This document shows positions 44,012 to 51,783 of a DNA stretch of 64,000 bases, piece after piece. A program made the position numbers and the translations under genes. The stretch is taken from positions 62,001-126,000 of the forward strand of contig URCI01000003.1 of assembly GCA_900546345.1 (NCBI GenBank), given 5' to 3'. The notes beneath the pieces were generated by a model. That model was given only the letters and a program-made list of their open reading frames with translations, had not been told where the DNA came from and made no database searches. Each line of letters opens with the position of its first letter. Positions within the stretch are counted from its first letter, which is position 1. The stretch is from an uncultured Prevotella sp. Its GTDB lineage: Bacteria; Bacteroidota; Bacteroidia; Bacteroidales; Bacteroidaceae.

Positions 44012-45121
44012 TCATTGGTCATTCAACATTCTGTTCGTTCCCTTGATGAATGTGCGCCACTTCTCGATCAGTGCAGCGAAGTCCTCGGGCCATGGTGAGT
44101 CGAAGTCCATCTGTTGATGGGTGCGTGGATGCACAAAGCCGAGTGTCTTGGCGTGCAGAGCCTGACGCGGGCAGATCTTGAAACAGTTGTTGATGAAGGC
44201 CTTGTAGGAAGCGCTGCGCTGTCCGCGCAGAATCTCCGTTCCGCCGTAACGCTCGTCGCCGAAGAGCGGGTGTCCGATGTGCTTCATGTGAGCACGTATC
44301 TGATGTGTGCGTCCCGTCTCAAGTATACACTCCACAAGGGTGGTATAGCCGAAGCGCTCCAATACTCTGTAATGAGTGACGGCCGGCTTACCAATGCCCG
44401 ATTCCGGATCGAAGACCTTCATGCGCAGCCGGTCTTTCGGATCGCGTCCGATGTTGCCCTCTATGCGTCCTTCGTCTTCCACTATATGTCCCCAGACAAG
44501 CGCGTTGTAGGAGCGGTGGGTTGTCTTGTGGAAAAATTGTTTGCCCAAAGCCGTTTTTGCTTCCGGCGTCTTCGCCACGACGAGCAGTCCGCTTGTGTCC
44601 TTGTCGATACGATGGACCAGTCCCACTTCCGGATCATTAGCGTCGAAGGCAGGTACGTTGCGCATGTGCCAGGCTACAGCATTGATCAGCGTGCCTGTGA
44701 AGTTTCCGGCTCCCGGATGCACCACCATGCCTGCCGCCTTGTTGACCACCATCAGGTCGTCGTCCTCATAGACGATGTCGAGCGGAATGTCCTCCGCCAC
44801 GATGCTGGTGTCGTGCTTGGGATGATCGAGCATGAGCGTGATGACATCCCCCGGCCGCACCTTATAGTTGCTCTTGACAGGCTTGTCAGCTACGCAGATA
44901 CATCCGGCGTCGGCAGCTGTCTGGATGCGGTTGCGGCTGGAGTGCTGCATGTGTTCGGCCAGGAACTTGTCGATGCGCACGGGTGTCTGGCCGGCATCGA
45001 CGACGATGCGCCAATGCTCATAGCGGTTGCCGTCGGAAGGATTCTGTTCGTCGCGTTCGTCGTTTTCGCTCTGTTCCAATTCGTCGTCCAGCAAGTCTGA
45101 AAATATGTTGTCTTCTGCCAT
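44012..45121 (-). CDS. rluD: Large-subunit rRNA pseudouridine synthase, RluD type
   Basis: Makes pseudouridines in 23S rRNA. The 369-residue protein has an acidic N-terminal tail, an S4 RNA-binding domain (VRIDKFLAEHMQHSSRNRIQTAA) and the catalytic motif VHRIDKDTSGLLVVAKT, in which the Asp after RI is the nucleophile. It is in the middle of the PASTA-rluD-ddl run. Confidence 0.94.
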   Translation of the reverse strand: MAEDNIFSDLLDDELEQSENDERDEQNPSDGNRYEHWRIVVDAGQTPVRIDKFLAEHMQHSSRNRIQTAADAGCICVADKPVKSNYKVRPGDVITLMLDHPKHDTSIVAEDIPLDIVYEDDDLMVVNKAAGMVVHPGAGNFTGTLINAVAWHMRNVPAFDANDPEVGLVHRIDKDTSGLLVVAKTPEAKTALGKQFFHKTTHRSYNALVWGHIVEDEGRIEGNIGRDPKDRLRMKVFDPESGIGKPAVTHYRVLERFGYTTLVECILETGRTHQIRAHMKHIGHPLFGDERYGGTEILRGQRSASYKAFINNCFKICPRQALHAKTLGFVHPRTHQQMDFDSPWPEDFAALIEKWRTFIKGTNRMLNDQ

Positions 45122-45163
45122 GTCTGTTGAAGTTTTGTTTATGGGGAAAGCAGCTTTGCGGGA

Positions 45164-45874
45164 CTATTCGCCCGTGTTGTTGCCTTCTTCCGTATTGTTG
45201 TTTTCGGGCTGGTCGGGAGGTGTGGGAATCTCCTGGAAGTTATCCACGTCGCCACTCTCGTCGTCGGTGTTGTCGTTTTCCATGTCCGGATCGACATAGT
45301 TGATGTCATCACTCTGATCGAGCTGTCCGTCGCCGACTTGTATGATCAGCGTGGCGTCGACCGGAATCTTGTCGCCGGCCACCACGTGCCGTCCGTTGAC
45401 GGTGATGCCGTAGACCCAGTCCTTCTCTCCGGGTACCGATTGCGGCTTGCCGAGTTTGAATCCCATAGCGGTGAGTTTCGCCATTGCCTCGCGCAACGAA
45501 CTGTTGTCGATGACATCAGGCAGGGTGATCGTGGGAGAGTGAGTGGCGTTGATGGTGACATAGATGACGTGTCCCGACTTGACGCGCTCGCCGGGTCCCG
45601 GTGTCTGCTCAAGGATAGCTCCGGGTGGGAGAGAGCGTACGTAGCCCGTGTCGGTCACCTCTATCTCCAGTCCCAGGTTGTTGACGATCTGCTCAGCGTC
45701 GGCGTACCGCTTGTGCAGAATATTGGGAATGGGAATCGACTCGCCGTGGTGGGTATACAGGTCGATGCCAAAGCGGAAGCCCAAAGCCAGCACGACGACC
45801 ACGAGGGCCATCGCCGCGAGGTTTCCCCACAGATAGGTGCTTTTGAACTTGCCTAAGAATTCTGATGCTGTCAT
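45164..45874 (-). CDS. Membrane-anchored PASTA-domain protein
   Basis: A 236-residue protein with one N-terminal transmembrane helix (residues ~17-40) and then at least two PASTA repeats (IPNILHKRYADAEQIVNNLG and LPDVIDNSSLREAMAKLTAMG). It ends with a ~45-residue acidic, Asn/Glu/Asp-rich tail. PASTA domains bind peptidoglycan stem peptides or beta-lactams. There is no kinase domain. The start at 45874 is fixed by the promoter; a longer frame would run through tandem repeats. Confidence 0.9.
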   Translation of the reverse strand: MTASEFLGKFKSTYLWGNLAAMALVVVVLALGFRFGIDLYTHHGESIPIPNILHKRYADAEQIVNNLGLEIEVTDTGYVRSLPPGAILEQTPGPGERVKSGHVIYVTINATHSPTITLPDVIDNSSLREAMAKLTAMGFKLGKPQSVPGEKDWVYGITVNGRHVVAGDKIPVDATLIIQVGDGQLDQSDDINYVDPDMENDNTDDESGDVDNFQEIPTPPDQPENNNTEEGNNTGE

Positions 45875-45891
45875 CGATACATTATTTGATA

Positions 45892-45922
45892 CAAAGGTAA
45901 TGTAAACCGCGCGAAATACAAA
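45892..45922 (-). promoter_or_regulatory. Promoter of the PASTA-rluD-ddl run (TTTG-N19-TACCTTTG)
   Basis: On the minus strand TTTG (45922-45919) and TACCTTTG (45899-45892) are 19 nt apart. It is 17 nt before the PASTA gene ATG. Confidence 0.8.
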
Positions 45923-45980
45923 ATAAAAGCAGCGAATATTTTCTTTTTCGTTGTATGTAACGGCAACTCTTTTTGGCGTA

Positions 45981-46092
45981 GTCGCCTTTGGTATGTTTAT
46001 TAGCCGCTTGGGGTGACGTTTATTAGTCGCTTTGGTGACGTTTATTAGCCGCTTTTGGTGACGTTTATTAGTCGCCTTTGGTATGTTTAGAA
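45981..46092. repeat. 22/23-nt tandem repeat, five copies
   Basis: Units at 45981, 46003, 46026, 46048 and 46071 alternate 22 and 23 nt and share the core GCTTTGGTGACGTTTATTA with variants. It is the longest of three intergenic arrays in the window with this period. Confidence 0.9.
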
Positions 46093-46132
46093 GCCATGTT
46101 CGCTGGATAAGAATAGCCACCTTAGATACGGC

Positions 46133-46168
46133 AAAAGCAGCAAGGATGAATCATCCTTGCTGCTTTTT
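46133..46168 (-). terminator. Terminator of rpmH
   Basis: AAAAGCAGCAAGGATGA and TCATCCTTGCTGCTTTT are perfect reverse complements around a central base. On the minus strand the stem ends in a T-run. It lies 28 nt past the rpmH stop. Confidence 0.88.
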
Positions 46169-46195
46169 GCTGCCTTGCGCATAGACGCTAAGGAG

Positions 46196-46351
46196 TTACT
46201 TGCCGTGGTTCTCGTCAGAGACGGTCAGTTTCTTGCGGCCATGAGCACGACGGGAAGCCAGCACGCGACGGCCGTTCTTTGTGGCCATTCTCTCGCGGAA
46301 GCCGTGCTTGTTGACGCGACGGCGGTTGTGAGGCTGAAATGTTCTTTTCAT
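46196..46351 (-). CDS. rpmH: 50S ribosomal protein L34
   Basis: A 51-residue protein that starts MKRTFQPHNRRRVNKHGFRE and ends TVSDENHGK. The Arg/Lys-rich body and the MKRTFQP start are diagnostic of L34. It is a component of the large ribosomal subunit. A terminator follows. dnaA and rnpA, the usual neighbours in many bacteria, are not next to it; efp is divergent. Confidence 0.97.
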   Translation of the reverse strand: MKRTFQPHNRRRVNKHGFRERMATKNGRRVLASRRAHGRKKLTVSDENHGK

Positions 46352-46499
46352 CTTTATTTATTGTTAATTTATTATTTGATTCGTGTCTTTTCGGACCTTT
46401 GCCCTTCTTATGGCTTGCAAAATTACGCATAATTTTCGAGATGACAAAGAATTAAGTGATTTTTCAGCGCTAAAAAGATGTTTTTATCTAAAATTATAG

Positions 46500-46507
46500 T
46501 AACTTTG
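46500..46507 (+). promoter_or_regulatory. -7 box of efp
   Basis: TAACTTTG fits TAnnTTTG, 41 nt before the efp ATG. The -33 element is not clear. Confidence 0.55.
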
Positions 46508-46548
46508 CACCTGCAAAAGCATGATAATATACTTATAATATACACACA

Positions 46549-47118
46549 ATGATTAATTCACAGGAAATTAAGATCGGTACATGCATCCGCATGGACGGCG
46601 GCATCTGGAAGTGCGTTGACTTCCAGCATCGTAAGCCAGGAAAGGGTAACACTGTCATGAACACCAAGCTGAAGAACGTGGCTGACGGCCGCGTGCTGGA
46701 GCGTACGTTCCAGATTGGCTTCAAGCTCGATGACGTGCGTGTAGAGCATCGCCCTTATCAGTATCTCTACGAGGATCCCACTGGCTACATCTTCATGAAC
46801 CAGGAGACTTTCGAGCAGATTCCTATCGCCAAGGACATGATCACTGGCTGGCAGTTCATGAAGGAAGGTGACGTCGTTGACGTCCAGACCGATACTTCTG
46901 ACGGTACCATCCTTTCGGCTGAGATGCCTGTCAAGACCAACCTTAAGGTTGAGCATAGTGAGCCGGGTGTGAAGGGCAACACAGCTACCAACGCTACAAA
47001 GCCTGCCACTCTCGAGACTGGTGCTGAGATCCGTGTGCCCTTGTTCATCAACGAGGGTGAGACTATCACAGTCGACACACGCGACGGCAGCTATGTGGGC
47101 CGCGTGAGCGAGAAATAA
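46549..47118 (+). CDS. efp: Elongation factor P
   Basis: Relieves ribosome stalling at proline stretches. The 189-residue protein has the KOW-like N-domain with loop HRKPGKGNTVMNTKL; the residue at the modified position is Lys32. The C-terminal OB domains end FINEGETITVDTRDGSYVGRV. No modification enzyme gene is nearby. Confidence 0.96.
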   Translation: MINSQEIKIGTCIRMDGGIWKCVDFQHRKPGKGNTVMNTKLKNVADGRVLERTFQIGFKLDDVRVEHRPYQYLYEDPTGYIFMNQETFEQIPIAKDMITGWQFMKEGDVVDVQTDTSDGTILSAEMPVKTNLKVEHSEPGVKGNTATNATKPATLETGAEIRVPLFINEGETITVDTRDGSYVGRVSEK

Positions 47119-47227
47119 TTGGGCACTAAGCCTTACGCCATCCTTCCTTTTGTGAAGGGTGGCTTTTTTTGTTGTTAACGACCGCTCTCTACGGAGCGTG
47201 GTCAGCGTCTTGGAGAATTCTATTACT

Positions 47228-48289
47228 ATGGAGCAGCCTTTGAAATATTCTTTTGTCATCCCTGTCTTCAACCGTCCCGATGAGGTCGACGAGCTGTTGG
47301 ACAGCCTGACACGCCAGTCGTTTGGTGCTTTTGAAGTCGTCGTCGTTGAGGACGGCTCGCAAGTGCCCTGTCATGATGTCTGTGCGCGCCATGTGGGAAA
47401 ACTCGATCTTCACTATTTCAGTAAGCCTAACAGCGGGCCCGGACAGAGCCGCAACTATGGCGTGGAGCGTGCGCGTGGCGAATATGTCATCATTCTCGAT
47501 TCCGACGTAGTGGTTCCTCCCGGATATCTTCAAGCCGTTGACGACGAGCTCCGACGTGAGCCCTGCGAGGCTTTTGGCGGTCCCGATCGTGCCGCAAGTT
47601 CGTTCACTCCTACTCAAAAGGCTATTTCCTATTCCATGACGAGCTTCTTCACCACCGGCGGCATCCGTGGCGGAAAGAAGAAACTCGACAAGTTCTATCC
47701 CCGTTCCTTCAACATGGGTATCCGGCGCGACGTCTATCAGCGGCTCGGCGGCTTCTCCAAGATGCGCTTCGGTGAGGACATCGACTTTTCCATCCGCATC
47801 TTCAAGGCCGGCTGTCACTGCCGTCTCTTCCCCGGCGCGTGGGTCTATCACAAGCGCAGAACCGACTTCCGAAAGTTCTGGCGTCAGGTGTTCAACAGTG
47901 GCATCGCCCGTATCAACCTCTACAAGAAATATCCCGATAGCCTCAAACTTGTCCATCTCTTGCCGATGGTCTTCACGCTTGGTGTGGCCTTCCTGGCGTT
48001 GTTGTTCATTGATGGCCTTCTGACCAGTCTCTTTTCCGAGGCACCGGGCGCCGGCGAATTGGGACGCAATACCATGGCACTGGCTTTGGCACCGCTGATA
48101 CTCTACAGCCTGCTCATCTTCGCAGACTCAGCACGTCAGAATCACAGCGTGAAGATTGGACTCCTCAGCGTGCGTGCTGCCTTCATCCAACTCATGGGCT
48201 ATGGTTGCGGCTTCCTTCAGGCCTGGTGGCGACGGTGCGTGCGTGGGCAAGACGAATTTACCGCTTACGAGAAGAACTTCTATAAGTAG
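47228..48289 (+). CDS. Family-2 glycosyltransferase with C-terminal membrane segments
   Basis: A 353-residue inverting GT-A enzyme. It starts with YSFVIPVFNRPDEVDELLDSL, has GPGQSRNYGVERARGEYVIILDSDV (split by the DxD-like DSD) and a later GEDIDFSIR segment. Two hydrophobic segments near residues 240-305 suggest membrane attachment. The donor and acceptor sugars cannot be told. The ATG at 47228 is preferred to an upstream frame that covers the region after efp. Confidence 0.9.
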   Translation: MEQPLKYSFVIPVFNRPDEVDELLDSLTRQSFGAFEVVVVEDGSQVPCHDVCARHVGKLDLHYFSKPNSGPGQSRNYGVERARGEYVIILDSDVVVPPGYLQAVDDELRREPCEAFGGPDRAASSFTPTQKAISYSMTSFFTTGGIRGGKKKLDKFYPRSFNMGIRRDVYQRLGGFSKMRFGEDIDFSIRIFKAGCHCRLFPGAWVYHKRRTDFRKFWRQVFNSGIARINLYKKYPDSLKLVHLLPMVFTLGVAFLALLFIDGLLTSLFSEAPGAGELGRNTMALALAPLILYSLLIFADSARQNHSVKIGLLSVRAAFIQLMGYGCGFLQAWWRRCVRGQDEFTAYEKNFYK

Positions 48290-48333
48290 TCTCTTCGTTT
48301 CCATCTGTTTTCAATCCTTATAAAAGACAGCCT

Positions 48334-49566
48334 ATGAACCGAAATAACTTCCACATGACAAGGAAAGTACTGTTTCTTGTCGTCTTGTTGATGTCCGGAA
48401 TGGTGAGTGCGTTAGCCAAAAAGACCACCATCGTCATTTCTTGTGACGGTTTTCGTTGGGACTATTCCGAGATGTACGACACACCGTTTCTCGACCTGAT
48501 GGCCCGCCAGGGTGTCAAGGGTGAGCTCGTTCCCTCCTTTCCCTCAAAGACTTTTCCCAACCACTATACCCTTGCCACCGGTCTTCGACCCGAACATCAT
48601 GGCATCATCGCCAATTCGTTTCTCAACCGCGCCACGGGAGCGCGCTTCTCTTTGTCCAATCCCAAGACCAAGTACGACGCCCGCTTCTATCATGGTGAAC
48701 CGCTTTGGCTTACAGCCCAGCGCCAAGGTCTGCACACCGCAGTCTTTTATTGGCCGGGGTCTGACGTGGCAATAGACGGTCACTATCCCGACCTTTGGCA
48801 CAGCTACGACGAGAAGCCACATCTCACTTTCACCCAGCGCGTCGACGGCATCATGCAACAACTGACGGCAAAGAAGAGTCCCGACCTCATCATGGCCTAT
48901 TTCGAGGAGCCCGATGCCAGCGGCCACAGCTATGGCCCGCAGGCCAAGCAGACACGTGCTGCCGTGGAGAACATCGACTCGCTGTTGGACAGCCTGTGGA
49001 CACGTATCGGCAAAGCCGGTTTGCAGGATCAGGTCAATCTCGTCGTCGTCTCTGACCATGGCATGACCTGGTTCACGCCCTCGCGCCAGATCACCGTTGG
49101 CCGTTATCTTCATAAAGACTGGTACCAATCCATCGAAGGCAATCTTCCGGCCAACATCTATGCGGCGCAACGCTGGCAGCAAGACAGTATTGTAGCGGCG
49201 TTGAGCCATGTGGCCCACCTGCATGTGTGGCGCAAAGCCGACATCCCTCAGTGGCTTCATTACCAGTCCGACCCGAATATTGGCGATGTGCTGGTGCTGC
49301 CCGATGAGGGCTTCCTCTTCACCGACGAGACCTGCCACGATGGAGGTGTGCATGGCTTCGACCCGGCTTACAGCGACATGCACGCCCTCTTCCGTGCCAT
49401 GGGCCCCGATGTCCGTGTCGGCGAGAACATCGGCGCGTTTCCCAATACCGCCGTCTATGCTTTAGTCTGCCGTCTGCTTGGCATCAGCCCGGCGCCCAAT
49501 GACGGCATGGAAGATTACCGTCGGATAGCCATAAAGATGTTTAAGGATGGAAAAACTCAGCATTAA
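48334..49566 (+). CDS. Exported NPP-type phosphodiesterase (alkaline phosphatase superfamily)
   Basis: A 410-residue enzyme of the nucleotide pyrophosphatase/phosphodiesterase type. A signal peptide ends near SALA. Metal and nucleophile motifs follow in order: ISCDGFRWD, SFPSKTFPNHYTL (with the Thr nucleophile), EEPDASGHSYGP, VSDHGM and GVHGFDP. Such enzymes cleave phosphodiesters such as nucleotide-sugars, nucleotides or lipid head groups. Its last 20 nt overlap radC. Confidence 0.9.
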   Translation: MNRNNFHMTRKVLFLVVLLMSGMVSALAKKTTIVISCDGFRWDYSEMYDTPFLDLMARQGVKGELVPSFPSKTFPNHYTLATGLRPEHHGIIANSFLNRATGARFSLSNPKTKYDARFYHGEPLWLTAQRQGLHTAVFYWPGSDVAIDGHYPDLWHSYDEKPHLTFTQRVDGIMQQLTAKKSPDLIMAYFEEPDASGHSYGPQAKQTRAAVENIDSLLDSLWTRIGKAGLQDQVNLVVVSDHGMTWFTPSRQITVGRYLHKDWYQSIEGNLPANIYAAQRWQQDSIVAALSHVAHLHVWRKADIPQWLHYQSDPNIGDVLVLPDEGFLFTDETCHDGGVHGFDPAYSDMHALFRAMGPDVRVGENIGAFPNTAVYALVCRLLGISPAPNDGMEDYRRIAIKMFKDGKTQH

Positions 49567-50233
49567 TCATTGGGACGAGCAAGACCGGCCGCGAGAGAAA
49601 ATGATGCGCCTCGGAGCGGCGGCGCTCAGCGATGCCGAGTTGCTTGCCATTCTCATTGGCTCCGGATCTGACAGACAGAGTGCCGTGGACTTGATGCGTA
49701 CAGTGCTCAGCGACTGCAATTACAATCTCAACACTTTGGGCAAGAAGACTGTAAGCGACCTGTGCCGCTACCATGGCATGGGGCCGGCCAAGGCCGTCAC
49801 CATCCTTGCCGCCTGCGAACTTGGCAAGCGCCGCAAGGACACCGTTGCCGAGGAGCGTCCCGATCTCGGCTCTGCCACAGCCATCTACAACCTGATGCAT
49901 CCTAAGCTGCAGGATCTCGACGTGGAGGAATTCCACATCCTGATGCTCAACCAGTCGTTTAAACTCATCAAGGAAGAGTGCGTCAGCCACGGCGGCCTCA
50001 CAGAAACAGCCGTTGACGTGCGCATCATTATCAAGGATGCCCTGCTCTGCAACACCACGGTCCTTGCCGTCTGCCACAACCATCCCAGTGGCAACAAGCG
50101 TCCCAGCCGGCAGGACGACCAACTCACAGACCGCATCCGCAAGGCCTGCGAACTGATGCGCATCTATTTCCTCGACCATGTCATCATCACTGACGGCAAC
50201 TATTACAGCTACCGCGAAGAAGGACGGTTATAG
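49547..50233 (+). CDS. radC: RadC / JAB-domain protein
   Basis: A 228-residue protein with a UPF0758 N-terminal helical region (RPREKMMRLGAAALSDAELLAIL) and a JAB metalloprotease-like domain with the metal motif CHNHPSGNKRPSRQDD. The historical link to DNA repair is doubtful and the true role is unknown. It starts 20 nt inside the phosphodiesterase gene. Confidence 0.93.
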   Translation: MEKLSINHWDEQDRPREKMMRLGAAALSDAELLAILIGSGSDRQSAVDLMRTVLSDCNYNLNTLGKKTVSDLCRYHGMGPAKAVTILAACELGKRRKDTVAEERPDLGSATAIYNLMHPKLQDLDVEEFHILMLNQSFKLIKEECVSHGGLTETAVDVRIIIKDALLCNTTVLAVCHNHPSGNKRPSRQDDQLTDRIRKACELMRIYFLDHVIITDGNYYSYREEGRL

Positions 50234-50294
50234 TCTCATTGCGGCGAGAAGCATGAAAAATGCGGTGCAGTATTGAAAAAAGTAGGACTAATTA

Positions 50295-50325
50295 TTGTTG
50301 GTTTGCTTTTTTTTAATTATATTTG
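50295..50325 (+). promoter_or_regulatory. Promoter of the GH28 gene
   Basis: TTG at 50295 and TATATTTG at 50318-50325 are 20 nt apart. It lies inside the longest open frame, so the ATG at 50374 is the start. Confidence 0.6.
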
Positions 50326-50373
50326 CGACATAATTACCGCATAACCATAGAAAATACCTTTGACCATTACTCA

Positions 50374-51693
50374 ATGAGAAAACTGATATTACTGCTTATT
50401 GACATCCTTATCCTGGCCTTGCCTGCATGGGCACAAACCACCTATCAAGTCACGGACTATGGAGCAAAAGGCAACGGAACGACCGACGACGCACCGGCTC
50501 TCCAGCGTGCCATTGATGCGTGCAGTGCCGATGGTGGCGGGCGTGTGCTCTTGTCGCGTGGCAGGACATTCCTTTCCGGTCCCTTGCAGTTGAAGTCCGG
50601 CGTGGAGTTATATCTCGATGCCGGTGCCACCTTATTGGCCAATCCTGATGAGAAAGTCTATCACAAGAGTGCCTTTGGCAGCAACCAGGGCGAAGGCATG
50701 TTATGGCTTTGGGCCAAAGATGCCCACGACATCCGAGTTTGTGGACGCGGCACCATCGATGGCAACGGCGTGCGCTTCATGGGCCGAGAGCTGTCTGACT
50801 CCTACGAGTTGAAGCCCGTTACCACCTTTGATCCCCGGCCGCATGTCCTCACGCTCATCGGTGTGAAGAACGTGCAGGTGCGCGACATCACCATCCGCGA
50901 AGGCGCTTACTGGACACTCCATCTCGTAGGCTGCGAGGATGCGGTGGTCGATGGCATCAATCTCCTCAACAACCTGAAGATACGCAATGGCGACGGTATA
51001 GACATCGACCACAGCCGTCATGTGCGCATCAGCAATTGTCATATCACTTCCGGCGACGACTGCATCTGTCTGAAGAATCGGCGCGAATATGCCCAGTACG
51101 GCTCGTGCCACGACATCGTGGTGACCAACTGCACGATGAGCTCGCGCTCCTGTGCCATCAAGATCGGTTCGGAGAACATGGACTCCATCTATAATGTCAC
51201 TGTCGACAACTGCGTCATCACCCGTTCCAACCGCGGATTGGGCATCCAGAACCGCGACGAGGGCACCGTGACTGATGTCGTCTTCTCCAACATCATCATG
51301 GACCTGCAGCTGTGGAGCGACGTATGGTGGGGCAAGGCCGAGCCCATCTATGTGACCAGCTACCCGCGCGCCGACGGCAACAACAAAGACGCCAACTGGC
51401 GATTCCCCAAGGGCGAGACCCACGGACGTTGCGGCGAGGTGAGCCGCATCTATTTCAACAACATCATGGCAACGTCCGAGAACGGCTGTTTTGTGGGCGG
51501 CGACACTTGGGGCAAGGTGAACCACGTATATTATAATAATGTGAAGCTGCGTTACCGCCGCGTGACCAATTATGCCACGGGCATGGCCGACCTGCGCCCC
51601 TGCCGTGACGAGCAGATGGTGAAAATACCCAAGGACGGGAGCTGGAGTCAACATGAGAAAGACTGTAGTCTGAATGTTGAAAGGGTTTTGTAG
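50374..51693 (+). CDS. Exported GH28-family glycoside hydrolase
   Basis: A 439-residue right-handed beta-helix enzyme of the polygalacturonase family. A signal peptide ends ALPAWA. The start of the helix is YGAKGNGTTDDAPALQRAID. Catalytic Asp candidates are in RNGDGIDID (D207, D210) and SGDDC (D228, D229). The canonical Gly-His-Gly is replaced by SCAIKIGSEN, as in many Bacteroidetes members whose substrates differ from plain polygalacturonan. It precedes a SusC gene. Confidence 0.9.
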   Translation: MRKLILLLIDILILALPAWAQTTYQVTDYGAKGNGTTDDAPALQRAIDACSADGGGRVLLSRGRTFLSGPLQLKSGVELYLDAGATLLANPDEKVYHKSAFGSNQGEGMLWLWAKDAHDIRVCGRGTIDGNGVRFMGRELSDSYELKPVTTFDPRPHVLTLIGVKNVQVRDITIREGAYWTLHLVGCEDAVVDGINLLNNLKIRNGDGIDIDHSRHVRISNCHITSGDDCICLKNRREYAQYGSCHDIVVTNCTMSSRSCAIKIGSENMDSIYNVTVDNCVITRSNRGLGIQNRDEGTVTDVVFSNIIMDLQLWSDVWWGKAEPIYVTSYPRADGNNKDANWRFPKGETHGRCGEVSRIYFNNIMATSENGCFVGGDTWGKVNHVYYNNVKLRYRRVTNYATGMADLRPCRDEQMVKIPKDGSWSQHEKDCSLNVERVL

Positions 51694-51726
51694 CATCATC
51701 TCTATACTCCCGTAATATTGTTCCTT

Positions 51727-51734
51727 TACTTTTG
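51727..51734 (+). promoter_or_regulatory. -7 box of the second SusC gene
   Basis: TACTTTTG fits TAnnTTTG, 50 nt before the ATG at 51784. It is inside the longer frame, which supports the later start. Confidence 0.5.
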
Positions 51735-51783
51735 CATAACCAAACATCCGGAAAGACTATACTATTACTCTAAAATATCAATT

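Noticed and set aside
45981..46092. Possible CRISPR array in the 22/23-nt tandem repeat
   Set aside because: Units abut with no unique spacers, and there are no cas genes in the window.
45875..46120. N-terminal extension of the PASTA protein
   Set aside because: The extension is the translation of a tandem repeat (NKRHQKRLINV-type) and lies upstream of the promoter at 45892-45922.
46215..46430. A 71-codon frame on the minus strand over rpmH
   Set aside because: The L34 frame in the same place is diagnostic; the other is a frame shadow.
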